DNA of 64,000 bases from Chitinophaga sp. (GTDB taxonomy: Bacteria; Bacteroidota; Bacteroidia; Chitinophagales; Chitinophagaceae), in the NCBI RefSeq assembly GCF_019236475.1, contig NZ_JAFAIX010000002.1, positions 186,001-250,000 on the forward strand, written 5' to 3'. A model generated the notes under the pieces. The model worked only from the letters and a program-made list of their open reading frames with translations. It ran no database searches and was not told the origin of the DNA. The translations under genes were made by a program, and so were the position numbers. Below, piece after piece: positions 25,749-34,326 of the stretch (position 1 is its first letter; each line of letters starts with the position of its first letter).

Positions 25749-27851
25749 TTATAATTTCAACAACTTCGCATTGATGGCAACAACGACGGTACTCACTGTC
25801 ATCAGCACCGCACCAGCGGCAGGACTGAGAATAATCCCCCATGGCGCCAGGATACCCGCCGCCAATGGCATGGCAATCAGATTATAACCCGTTGCCCAGG
25901 CTAAGTTCTGGACCATTTTACGATAGGTAGCTTTCCCAAATCGAATGAGACTGACAATATCCGCTGGATTACTGTTTACCAGTACAATCCCCGCCGTTTC
26001 CGCTGCGATATCAGAGCCGGAACCAACGGCAATCCCAATATCCGCCTGGGCCAGCGCCGGAGCATCATTGATACCATCGCCGGTCATGGCCACGTATCGC
26101 CCTTCCAACTGCAACGTTTTAATTGCTTCTAGTTTTTGATGCGGTAAGACTTCTGCAATCACCTTATCAAGATGTAGCTGCTCCCCCACCACTGCTGCCA
26201 CTTTGCGGTTATCGCCGGTGAGCAATACGGTCGTAATGTGATCAGCTTTCAGCGACTGCACAGCAGCCGCGGATTCTGGACGAATCTGATCCGACAACAA
26301 CAGGTAGCCTGCCAGTTGTTCGTTTATGATAACATAAGATAAAGTGCCGGTATCATCTGTTTGAACAGGTGGCAGTTGGAAATGGTCCCGAGCATATGCC
26401 GGAGAAGCTACCAATACAGTATCTTGGGCAACTGTTGCTTGTACTCCTTTTCCGGAAAGCGCCTGTACTTCGCTAGCAGTAGGAATCTGCAAGTTCAATT
26501 CATTTGCTTTGGCAATGATACCCGTTGCAATTGGATGCTCCGACTGCTGTTCTGCTGCTGCTGCGAGTGCCAATATATCTTCCTTACTACGGTCAGGCAT
26601 ATACGATTCCATAACCGTCACTTCAAATTTGCCAACGGTTAGCGTCCCTGTTTTATCAAAAACCAGGGTATCTATTTTCCGGGCGTTTTCAAATGCAGTT
26701 CTGTTTTTAATCAGGAGTCCATGTTGTGCGGCAATGGTGGTAGATCGGGCTACTACTAGCGGAATTGCCAATCCCAGCGCATGCGGACAACATATTACAA
26801 TCACGGTGACCATTCTTTCCATCGCAAAAGCCAAGGAGCTACCAGTAAGCCACCAAATGAGGAAAGTGGCTACCCCGGCCACTATAGCTAATAGCGTCAG
26901 CCAGCGGGCAGCCTTATCTGCCAACAGTTGAGTCCCTGATTTGGCTTGTTGCGCATCATTCACCAGCTTAATTACCTGCGACAAATACGATCCTGCGCTA
27001 TCATGGGAAACGGTGATGTGTATAGCGCCATTTCCATTGATGGAACCCGCAATTACTTTATCTCCGGCTTTTTTCTCTACTGGTTTGGATTCTCCGGTCA
27101 GCATGGATTCATTTACATAGCTGCTGCCTTCTCTCACTACTCCATCGGCAGCTATTTTTTCGCCTGGTTTTACCAGGATGATATCATTGGGTTTGAGGCT
27201 ATCTGTTTTTACTTCGAGGATCTCGTTTCCTTTGACCAGATGCGCTTCTGCCGGCATCAGTTTGACCAACAGTTCCAGTTCTCGGCCAGCACCGGCTACT
27301 GCGCTCATTTCAATCCAATGGCCCAATAGCATAATGAGTATAAGGGTAGCCAGTTCCCAGAAGAAATCCATGCCTTTTAATCCGAAAAGCGTGGCCACAC
27401 TATACACAAAAGCCACGGTAATGGCGAAACCTATCAGGGTCATCATGCCGGGATTACGCTGCTTCATTTCTTGGGCCCAACCGATCAGGAAAGGCCAGCC
27501 ACCATAAAAGAAGATGATGGTACTGAGACCGAACAAAACGTAATTCCCTCCGGGGAAGTCGATCTGTAAGCCCAGCCACTGCTGAATCATATGCGATAAT
27601 AGCATTACTGGTACGGTCAGCACCAGTACTACATAAAATCTTTTTTTAAAGTCATTGATCATAGCTTGATGGTCATGACCGCCATGGGCGCCATGCCCGG
27701 CGTGGCTACTATGATCCATTTGCATTTCGTTATGATCTGCTTCTTGATGATGTTGATGCCCTTCATGCGCATGATGTTCACTTGCAGGCACATGGTGGTG
27801 ATCATGAGAATGGTCTGTCTGTTGATGGTGATGTTCGTGATGAGGGTCCAT
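25749..27851 (-). CDS. copB: Copper-exporting P1B-3-type ATPase (CopB-like)
   Basis: A 700-residue inner-membrane pump. The N-terminal 65 residues are extremely His-rich (HHEHHHQ, DHHHVP, HAHEGHQHH, HGAHGGHDHQ), replacing the CxxC heavy-metal domain of CopA. Transmembrane metal motif CPHAL (VICCPHALGLAIP), actuator TGES, phosphorylation site DKTGTLT, and GDGINDAPALAQAD are all present. CPH plus a His-rich N terminus marks the CopB/P1B-3 group, which exports Cu(II)/Cu(I). It is transcribed alone. The 103-bp upstream stretch shows no obvious metal-regulator site. Confidence 0.94.
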   Translation of the reverse strand: MDPHHEHHHQQTDHSHDHHHVPASEHHAHEGHQHHQEADHNEMQMDHSSHAGHGAHGGHDHQAMINDFKKRFYVVLVLTVPVMLLSHMIQQWLGLQIDFPGGNYVLFGLSTIIFFYGGWPFLIGWAQEMKQRNPGMMTLIGFAITVAFVYSVATLFGLKGMDFFWELATLILIMLLGHWIEMSAVAGAGRELELLVKLMPAEAHLVKGNEILEVKTDSLKPNDIILVKPGEKIAADGVVREGSSYVNESMLTGESKPVEKKAGDKVIAGSINGNGAIHITVSHDSAGSYLSQVIKLVNDAQQAKSGTQLLADKAARWLTLLAIVAGVATFLIWWLTGSSLAFAMERMVTVIVICCPHALGLAIPLVVARSTTIAAQHGLLIKNRTAFENARKIDTLVFDKTGTLTVGKFEVTVMESYMPDRSKEDILALAAAAEQQSEHPIATGIIAKANELNLQIPTASEVQALSGKGVQATVAQDTVLVASPAYARDHFQLPPVQTDDTGTLSYVIINEQLAGYLLLSDQIRPESAAAVQSLKADHITTVLLTGDNRKVAAVVGEQLHLDKVIAEVLPHQKLEAIKTLQLEGRYVAMTGDGINDAPALAQADIGIAVGSGSDIAAETAGIVLVNSNPADIVSLIRFGKATYRKMVQNLAWATGYNLIAMPLAAGILAPWGIILSPAAGAVLMTVSTVVVAINAKLLKL

Positions 27852-27974
27852 AATTCCGGGCTTTAATAGGTGAAAACAAGTGCCAGTTTGATTTGTTGGC
27901 GGTGGTATATATACTAGTAATTTACAAACATTTCATTGATAAGCAGATATGGCCTATTGGGATTACATTATAAG

Positions 27975-28006
27975 AAAAGCCGCCCATTTGGATTGGGCGG
28001 CTTTTT
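27975..28006 (-). terminator. Terminator after the BD-FAE-like hydrolase gene
   Basis: AAAAGCCGCCCA/TGGGCGGCTTTT stem (27975-27986, 27994-28005) with a 7-base loop, directly past the stop at 28008. It has A/T runs on both sides. Confidence 0.85.
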
Positions 28007-28007
28007 G

Positions 28008-28856
28008 CTATTTTGTATCGAATTGTCTTAGCCAGGTTTGAGCGAGACCGGGCCATACATTGGCGGCAGGATTGCCGGGCCTTAGCCCATAACCATGTCC
28101 ACCTTTATTGTAAAAATGTAATTCTACTGGAACTTTGGCATCTCTCAGTGCACCCGCCATCACCAAGGCACTGTTGCCATACGGATCATCTGCGGTAGCA
28201 AAGAGAAACATAGGAGGCGTGGCAGCATCCGCTTTCAGCTCCGGTGTGAGTGTACGATTGTCCCCTTTATCCAAGTAAGCCGGATAGATCAACATGGCAA
28301 ATGCCGGCTTGCAACTAACACTATCCGCTTTATCAACTGGCGTATACTGTTGTTCATGGTAAAGTGTACTAGCACGGGCACTCAGAGAACCGCCGGCTGA
28401 AAAGCCTAACAGACCTACCTTATCTGCATTATAACCAAACTCCGCAGCCCGACTTTTCACTATACGCAAAGCCCGTTGCACATCTTGTAATGCGCCTAGT
28501 TCTTTATTAGGTACACGGTAGTGAAGTACAAACGCCGTATAGCCGAGACTGTTAAACCACTTCGCTATTTCTGTTCCTTCCAGATTAATGGCTAGGATAT
28601 TGTATCCTCCTCCGGGGCAAACTACGACTGCCACGTCCTTGCGTCCGTGTAACGGCGCCGGGTATACGGAAATAAAAGGGTCCGTCACCTCTGCGATACG
28701 CAGTACACTCCGACTGGAGTCTGCCGACATTTTATAAGCCGCTTTACTAGTTTCTCCCGGCGCATTGCCGGGCCAGAGAGGGATTGTCTTTATCTGCTGT
28801 GCCATCATATTAAAACCAGAACCCATCAAAAAGCATAAGAGCATCCATTTTTTCAT
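28008..28856 (-). CDS. Exported alpha/beta hydrolase (acetylxylan/feruloyl-esterase-like)
   Basis: A 282-residue protein with a signal peptide of about 19 residues (ends MAQQ). Oxyanion motif VCPGGGYNIL, nucleophile Ser in GFSAGGSLSAR, acidic residue in FATADDPYG, and catalytic His in YNKGGHGYGL. The pattern with IPLWPGNAPGET and HYRVPN places it in the BD-FAE/acetylxylan-esterase group acting on acylated plant polysaccharides. It lies 18 bp after the SGNH esterase gene on the same strand, so the pair is probably one operon removing ester groups from glycans. Confidence 0.88.
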   Translation of the reverse strand: MKKWMLLCFLMGSGFNMMAQQIKTIPLWPGNAPGETSKAAYKMSADSSRSVLRIAEVTDPFISVYPAPLHGRKDVAVVVCPGGGYNILAINLEGTEIAKWFNSLGYTAFVLHYRVPNKELGALQDVQRALRIVKSRAAEFGYNADKVGLLGFSAGGSLSARASTLYHEQQYTPVDKADSVSCKPAFAMLIYPAYLDKGDNRTLTPELKADAATPPMFLFATADDPYGNSALVMAGALRDAKVPVELHFYNKGGHGYGLRPGNPAANVWPGLAQTWLRQFDTK

Positions 28857-28874
28857 ATGTAAAGGATGATTTAA

Positions 28875-29630
28875 TTATTTAACGCATTCCAACCAAGCTT
28901 GTGCCATGAGTCGCGCTCCAGCCACAGAAGGATGAACGCCGTCGCCGGTCCAATAAGCCGCTGGCGCTGATTGGATAGCCTTATCAAAGATAGCCTGGTA
29001 AGGAATAAAAGTAGCCTTGTATTTCTCTGCCATTGCTTTGGCAGCAGTTCTGTACTCATTGAAAGTCGGGTACCAGTTGTCATCCACTGCCTTCACTCCT
29101 TTTATAGCAAAAGGCTCACCGAGGATGAGTTGGATGTCCGGGTATTTCTGACGGGTACGATCCAGGAGTTTATCATAATCATCCCGATAAACTTTGGAAG
29201 TACCATCGTATTTACCGGAGAGGGTATGCCAATAGTCATTCACTCCGATGAGGATACTGAGCACATTCGGTTTGAGATCTAGGCAATCTGCATCCCAGCG
29301 TTCGGCCAGTTGATATACTTTATTTCCGCTGATACCGCGGTTGTAGATATTTAGGTTTTTATCTGGGTGTTGCCAGAGCATTTCAGAGGCGGCGAGGAAG
29401 GCATAGCCTCCTCCCAGTGCGCTGCCGTTATTGGGGCCTGGCGCATCTCTTTTTCGGCCTACATCCGTAATAGAATCGCCCTGAAAGAGGATGATATCAT
29501 CTTTTTTTAGTTGGATTTTAGCGGGTTTAGGCCCTGTAGTGGCGGCAGCCACAATCTGTGGCAGACTGATCGCAGCGAGGCTTCCCAGGGAAACGTTTCT
29601 CAGGAAACTACGGCGGTTCGATGTGTTCAT
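28875..29630 (-). CDS. Exported SGNH/GDSL hydrolase
   Basis: A 251-residue protein. The N terminus has twin arginines (NRRSFLRNVSLGSLAAISLP), suggesting Tat export. SGNH blocks: GDSITDVGR (block I Ser), NRGISGNKVYQL (block II), LIGVNDYWH (block III Asn), and DGVHPSVAGARLMAQAW (block V Asp-x-x-His). It resembles rhamnogalacturonan or xylan acetylesterases. It precedes the BD-FAE-like esterase gene by 18 bp. Confidence 0.92.
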   Translation of the reverse strand: MNTSNRRSFLRNVSLGSLAAISLPQIVAAATTGPKPAKIQLKKDDIILFQGDSITDVGRKRDAPGPNNGSALGGGYAFLAASEMLWQHPDKNLNIYNRGISGNKVYQLAERWDADCLDLKPNVLSILIGVNDYWHTLSGKYDGTSKVYRDDYDKLLDRTRQKYPDIQLILGEPFAIKGVKAVDDNWYPTFNEYRTAAKAMAEKYKATFIPYQAIFDKAIQSAPAAYWTGDGVHPSVAGARLMAQAWLECVK

Positions 29631-29721
29631 AACGTTATTTTAGCTTTTTTAGATAGTGGAACATCTAAAAATATAAAAATGACATTTGATCTTTTAAATT
29701 TTTTTCAGGAATGATTTGTAA

Positions 29722-31080
29722 CTAGACAAACGCGCTATGGCCGGTAATCGCGCGACCTACAATAAGGGAGTTGATTTCTTTGGTACCCTCGTAGGAATAG
29801 ATAGCTTCTGCATCCGCTACAAACCTGGCCACATTATATTGCAGGAGTATGCCGTTGCCGCCCATTACTTCCCTCGCACGGCCTACAATGTCGCGAGTAC
29901 GCAATGTACAAAACACCTTCGCAAGAGAAGCGTGTTCATCTTTTAATCCCCCTTCATCCTGGATTTCGGAGAGGCGGAAAACCATCGTTTGCATTGCGGT
30001 GAGGTTGGAGAGCATTTCCACCAGGTGGCCTTGTATCAATTGGAAAGAGGCAATCGGTTTTCCAAATTGTTCTCTATTATTGGTATAAGCCAGGGCATTT
30101 TCGTAGGCGCCCCGAGCGCAGCCAACAGCCTCCCAAGCCACACTGGCCCTGGTCTGCCGGAGTACGCGGGCAGTATCTCGGAAACTGGAAGCATGTTGCA
30201 GGCGGTCGCTTTCTTCAATACGTACGTCTTTCAGCGTTATAAGGCCATTCTGCACAATGCGGAGGGCCATCTTATCGTGCATTTTTTCTACGGAGAATCC
30301 GGGAGTGCCTTTTCGCAGCAGGAACCCTTTCACTTGGTTATCGTCCACATCACGGGCCCAGATTACAATTACATCCGCGAAAGTAGCGTTGCCAATCCAT
30401 TTTTTCTGGCCATTGAGTACCCAGGTATCCCCTGTTCGTTTGGCCGTGGTGGTTAGTCCGCCAGCGGTACCAGAGCCTACTTCCGGCTCCGTAAGTCCAA
30501 AAGCGCCGATGGTTTCCAGTTGCTGCATGCGTGGGAGCCATTCATCTTTTTGTGCCTGTGAACCCAGCATATAAATCGACCCCATTGCCAAGCCGCTTTG
30601 TACACCAAAGAAGGTAGCAATACTGGCATCTACACGCGCCATTTCCATGGCGATAATGCCTTCCATGAGATATGAGCGGTTAGGGCAGCCATAGCCATCG
30701 TAGGTGACACCGCAGATATTGAGTTCCCGGAACTTGGGTATGATTTCAAAAGGGAATTCCGCTTTCAGCCAGTATTCATTTACGATTGGCTGGATTTCCT
30801 TCTCCATAAAGGCGCGGACTTTCAGTTGGAGTGCACGGTCTTCTGCATTCAGGCGGGCGGAAATGTTGTAAAAATCGCCTTCTACTGGGGGAACCTTCTT
30901 TTTGCTGCCATGAGAGGTCAGCATTTTCATTAATCCGTTCAGTTGGGTTTCATCCATCTTTGCTACGGACTCCATTACTTTCGGCAGATCCACCTTTTCG
31001 GAGAGCCGGGCCAACATTTTAAAATCAATGCTCTTAAAGAGATGATAGGCATTTCTTAGCTTAGAGAAGGTTCCAGGCAT
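29722..31080 (-). CDS. Acyl-CoA dehydrogenase (glutaryl-CoA-dehydrogenase-like)
   Basis: A 452-residue FAD enzyme. The N-terminal 60 residues (KVDLPKVMESVAKMDETQLNGLMKML) extend the usual family length. The FAD/substrate part includes AFGLTEPEVGSG, NGQKKWIGNATFADVIVIWARD, RASVAWEAVGCARGAYENALAYTNNREQFGKPI, and VMGGNGILLQYNV. The catalytic Glu sits in YEGTKEINSLIVGRAITG, the glutaryl-CoA-like arrangement, though decarboxylation is not certain. It is alone on its strand. Confidence 0.92.
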   Translation of the reverse strand: MPGTFSKLRNAYHLFKSIDFKMLARLSEKVDLPKVMESVAKMDETQLNGLMKMLTSHGSKKKVPPVEGDFYNISARLNAEDRALQLKVRAFMEKEIQPIVNEYWLKAEFPFEIIPKFRELNICGVTYDGYGCPNRSYLMEGIIAMEMARVDASIATFFGVQSGLAMGSIYMLGSQAQKDEWLPRMQQLETIGAFGLTEPEVGSGTAGGLTTTAKRTGDTWVLNGQKKWIGNATFADVIVIWARDVDDNQVKGFLLRKGTPGFSVEKMHDKMALRIVQNGLITLKDVRIEESDRLQHASSFRDTARVLRQTRASVAWEAVGCARGAYENALAYTNNREQFGKPIASFQLIQGHLVEMLSNLTAMQTMVFRLSEIQDEGGLKDEHASLAKVFCTLRTRDIVGRAREVMGGNGILLQYNVARFVADAEAIYSYEGTKEINSLIVGRAITGHSAFV

Positions 31081-31107
31081 AATTTCCGTTTTGGATGAAT
31101 TTACGAA

Positions 31108-32592
31108 TTATTTACCCGTAAATTTTCCATCCTGGGTAATCTTCAGGACCTTATCATTGATTTTAATAGTGGTAGTTCCGGTAAAGTTTCTTTCCTCTTT
31201 AGGCTGATGTTCTCCATCCTCTTCAAAAGTAAGATGGGTAGGCATCGTACCTGCGTAGGAAGTATTTTTCAGGTTGCTGTAAATAACATATCGATCGGTG
31301 ATATCCAGGTTTTGATTGGCCAGCACCACTTCCGCCAGGCGTTCGTTATTGCGGTGGAAGATATGTACTGCAATAGCTACGGGATGTGGAAAGGGAATCC
31401 AAGAAGTACCTTCAAAAGAATGTTCTTCCCTAGACTCATCTGGAAGAATAGATGTCAGCAGATTCTTCATGGACTTCGCATCAAAGAAGCGGCTTGCAAT
31501 TTCCAGGTGATTGCGCGTTTCCTGGAGTTCTCCATCTGCATCCTGGCGTAGTGTAAGGTCCCAGATAAAGCGCCAGTCGTCTTGCTGATCCATATTATAA
31601 AATATTGGCTCCGCGATAGTTTCCTTCAGGTGGATGGTACCATCTGCAGCAATAGACGCATTTTCTGCCTGGGTATAATATCCTTCGGCATCTTCTCTGC
31701 CCAACAACATTTTGCGGTCGGTTTCCTTCCCTTCCGGCGTGTATACTACCAGGGTATAACCAGGAGCGATGACACCTTCGCCCTGTTCCATTTCGTCTGT
31801 AGTATATAACAGCATCGGCATTTTACCGGGCAACAGTATTTTACCGTAATGGTAAAATTGTAGGGTATCTGCGAAAATATGTTGTTCAAAATTGAAGAAA
31901 GGCGTGAGTACGGATACAGGTTTCAGCTTGCTATTATCTGGAGCTTTATCCAGTACCAGTGGCACCTTCACTTCTGGAAACCGACGCAGGTATTCCTGAA
32001 AACTGATATCCTCTTGTGGCACATGGGAGATTTCTCCTTTGGCATCTATTTTTATCAGCTTCAGTTTGCCTTTGCTCTTTGGTTCTGATTCGTGATTGGT
32101 GGAATAGACATACCATTGGGTACGTAATTCGATGATGGAATCATTTTCAAAAAATGGTTCCATACGGGTATAGGAGTGCTCTGTTTTGCTTTCTGATACG
32201 GCATTCATCCCGATTTCCTCGGTGGCTATCATTTTACCTTTGTGATCAAAAGTGCCTAGTATCTGCCTATACCAATTCTTGTTAACGTTGGTATAGCATT
32301 TAAATACAATGGCTACGTAGTTGTTTTTCCTGACAAAAATACCCGCTAAGACTTTCTCAAACTTGTGACCGTTGGGAGCAGGTATAAAACTGCTACCACT
32401 GATATCTTTCAGTTTCTCGTCAGCATCGGTACGATCTACCATAGGTAATGAATCGACCAGTCCGGTGAAGCCCGGAATACTTTTAATCGTAACCCTGGCG
32501 GTATCGGCATCTGTATTGGTATTGCCATTGTTCTGGCATCCTGCTACTGCGAAAATGAGCAATGCAGCAGTAATATTTACCAGTGTTTTCAT
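31108..32592 (-). CDS. Lipoprotein of unknown function, divergent member of a four-gene paralogous array
   Basis: The start is chosen at 32592 (MKTLVNITAALLIFAVAGCQ), with lipobox VAGC; the open frame extends nine codons further. It is 494 residues. It shares with the three following paralogues a central ENDSIIELRT block, an IKIDAKGEI/AVRPGGKL-like segment with YLRRFPEVKVPLVLD, a YTLVVYTPEGKETDRKML block and a C-terminal TTTIKINDKVLKITQDGKFTGK. It is the most divergent. The function is unknown; a periplasmic or surface location is inferred. A terminator-like hairpin separates it from the others. Confidence 0.78.
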   Translation of the reverse strand: MKTLVNITAALLIFAVAGCQNNGNTNTDADTARVTIKSIPGFTGLVDSLPMVDRTDADEKLKDISGSSFIPAPNGHKFEKVLAGIFVRKNNYVAIVFKCYTNVNKNWYRQILGTFDHKGKMIATEEIGMNAVSESKTEHSYTRMEPFFENDSIIELRTQWYVYSTNHESEPKSKGKLKLIKIDAKGEISHVPQEDISFQEYLRRFPEVKVPLVLDKAPDNSKLKPVSVLTPFFNFEQHIFADTLQFYHYGKILLPGKMPMLLYTTDEMEQGEGVIAPGYTLVVYTPEGKETDRKMLLGREDAEGYYTQAENASIAADGTIHLKETIAEPIFYNMDQQDDWRFIWDLTLRQDADGELQETRNHLEIASRFFDAKSMKNLLTSILPDESREEHSFEGTSWIPFPHPVAIAVHIFHRNNERLAEVVLANQNLDITDRYVIYSNLKNTSYAGTMPTHLTFEEDGEHQPKEERNFTGTTTIKINDKVLKITQDGKFTGK

Positions 32593-32635
32593 GGATTCTC
32601 GGGATGATTTGCGAGGCAAGATAATATAATTCCCT

Positions 32636-32678
32636 AAAAAGCAACCACCTGCAACAGAATATCCGGCAGGTGGTTGGT
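32636..32678 (-). terminator. Terminator closing the lipoprotein array
   Basis: CAACCACCTGC and GCAGGTGGTTG (32642-32652, 32667-32677 on the plus strand) form an 11-bp stem; on the minus strand it is followed by CTTTTTAG. It lies just after the fossil copy's stop. Confidence 0.7.
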
Positions 32679-32697
32679 CAACGATTTACTACTGCGA

Positions 32698-32883
32698 TTA
32701 TTGTGCAGTAATGGATCCGTCTTTCGCTATCACATAAGTTTTATCCGCAATCGTTAGTGTAACAGTGCCTGATATGGTACCAAAACTTTCGTACTCCGTA
32801 TAGACTTTATCGATAGATGTCGGGAGTTTTACGTCTGCATTGGTGAAGGTATTATCCAACGTAAGGGTATAAAAATTTGAAAA
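32698..32883 (-). pseudogene. C-terminal fossil of a further lipoprotein paralogue, in frame behind the neighbouring stop
   Basis: Sixty-one codons (no ATG) that end at TAA (32698-32700) and begin right after the TAA of the gene at 32884-34302, in the same frame. They encode FTNADVKLPTSIDKVYTEYE then GTVTLTIADKTYVIAKDGSITAQ, which matches the C termini of the neighbours (GTVTVAIDGKTYVVAKDGSITPQ and PVTVTIGGKTYLVAKDGSITVQ). NADVKLPTSI resembles NEVKAPTAI of the 34327-35721 product most. It is a truncated copy or the relic of a gene fusion/deletion. Stop read-through would append a second C-terminal module to the 472-residue protein. Confidence 0.8.
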
Positions 32884-34302
32884 TTATTGTACAGTGATGC
32901 TGCCATCTTTAGCCACCAGATAGGTTTTACCGCCAATGGTAACGGTAACAGGCCCGTTAATCGTACCTTTTAACTCCTGCCGTCCTACATAATCATTACC
33001 TATAGATTCCAGTGCTTTCACCCCTTCATTTCTGGTAGTATTACTCAACACCACAGCTCCCCGAACGCCACCACTGTTGCTGGCAGTAATCAGCCTAATT
33101 ACTTTGCCAGTCTTTTCCACGGAGGTATGCAGCAACACCGTAAGATTCCAGTCTTCCAATGATCCCAGGTAATCGAGATCATCATATGTAGTGGCGCCTT
33201 CCTTAAAACTGCGCAATTTAGCAGGATCAAAATCTTGCACTTCCATTTTCACGGCGGTATAGGTCCTGGTAAAATGCCCTGTCGGACTTAATATACATTT
33301 CACTGCTCTTTCATCGTGAATAGCAGTATATCCATCAATGCTGTCCAGTAGGCTGGTGGTTTCCATCATACTGATACTCCCGTCTGTGTCCATGTTAAAT
33401 TGATGGGTGGCGAACTGGTAACTTTCACCCGCGTAATTTCCTGTTACTTCCATTCTATCTGTCTCCTTTCCTTGTGGGGTATACGCAATGAGTACCATGG
33501 CAGGACCAAAGGCATCCGCGTCTTCCCCTCCATCCAAATCCTCTACTTTTAACAATACCATCGGCTGCTTCTCAGGAACCTCTATCTTTCCTACCATATA
33601 CAGCGATGGGAAATTGGATTGAAAAAGTCCACCGAAATCAAACCAAGAAGATCCTCGCAGCAATTGATAAAAATTTTTCTGTTCGGTGGTCGATGCATAG
33701 CGCAACGGCAAGGTTAATTGTTGGAATGCGGCTAGATACGTCTGAAAAGATTCTTTCACCACATTTTTTGGCAACAGTTTGCCATCAGGTTGGACTGCGA
33801 AGAAATGTATTTCCGAAGGTTTTTCAGGGCCACTTTTAAAAAAATTACCTGTATACTCGACAAAATATTTCCGGAATTCGATAATGGAATCATTTTCCAT
33901 CACCACTTTGGTAGCGTAGTGTCCCATTTGTCCATGCTCATTTATCACTTCTCCTATTTGTACCTGATCCAGTTTCGAGCCATCCCCCGCATAAGTGGTC
34001 ACCCAATAATTAGTATGCCCGTTTCGTACCCCATAATAAAATACGCTTACTACATTGTTGTTGGTCTTTAATCTGCCAGCCCACAGTTGATCATATATGG
34101 TCAATGAGTCCTCTATGGTATGGAGGGCAATAATGGGGTCAAGCGAGGACTTATAGGTATATGGTATTTTTACTAACTCCAAAGACTGCACGAAGGCGGT
34201 AAAGGAAGTTATATCTACAGTGGCCTTCTCCTTCTTTTCCGTTTTTGGATGACAAGATGCCAACATAGCAGCCAAAAGGATCAATAAATAACGTTTATTC
34301 AT
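32884..34302 (-). CDS. Lipoprotein of unknown function, paralogous array member
   Basis: A 472-residue lipoprotein; lipobox LASC within MNKRYLLILLAAMLASC. It shares with its two upstream neighbours an N-terminal AFVQSLELVKIPYTY block, GRLKTNNNVVSVFYYGVRNGHTNYWVTTY, MENDSIIEFRKYFVEYTG, a SWFDFGGLFQSNFPSLYMVGKIEVPEKQPMVLLKV region, ALVLIAYTPQGKETDRMEV and the C-terminal TVTIGGKTYLVAKDGSITVQ. The regular strand pattern suggests a beta-rich (propeller-like) fold. The genes at 35772, 34327 and 32884 run head to tail with 24-50 bp gaps, so one operon is likely. Confidence 0.8.
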   Translation of the reverse strand: MNKRYLLILLAAMLASCHPKTEKKEKATVDITSFTAFVQSLELVKIPYTYKSSLDPIIALHTIEDSLTIYDQLWAGRLKTNNNVVSVFYYGVRNGHTNYWVTTYAGDGSKLDQVQIGEVINEHGQMGHYATKVVMENDSIIEFRKYFVEYTGNFFKSGPEKPSEIHFFAVQPDGKLLPKNVVKESFQTYLAAFQQLTLPLRYASTTEQKNFYQLLRGSSWFDFGGLFQSNFPSLYMVGKIEVPEKQPMVLLKVEDLDGGEDADAFGPAMVLIAYTPQGKETDRMEVTGNYAGESYQFATHQFNMDTDGSISMMETTSLLDSIDGYTAIHDERAVKCILSPTGHFTRTYTAVKMEVQDFDPAKLRSFKEGATTYDDLDYLGSLEDWNLTVLLHTSVEKTGKVIRLITASNSGGVRGAVVLSNTTRNEGVKALESIGNDYVGRQELKGTINGPVTVTIGGKTYLVAKDGSITVQ

Positions 34303-34326
34303 AACAGTTAGTGCAAATAAGTTGAT

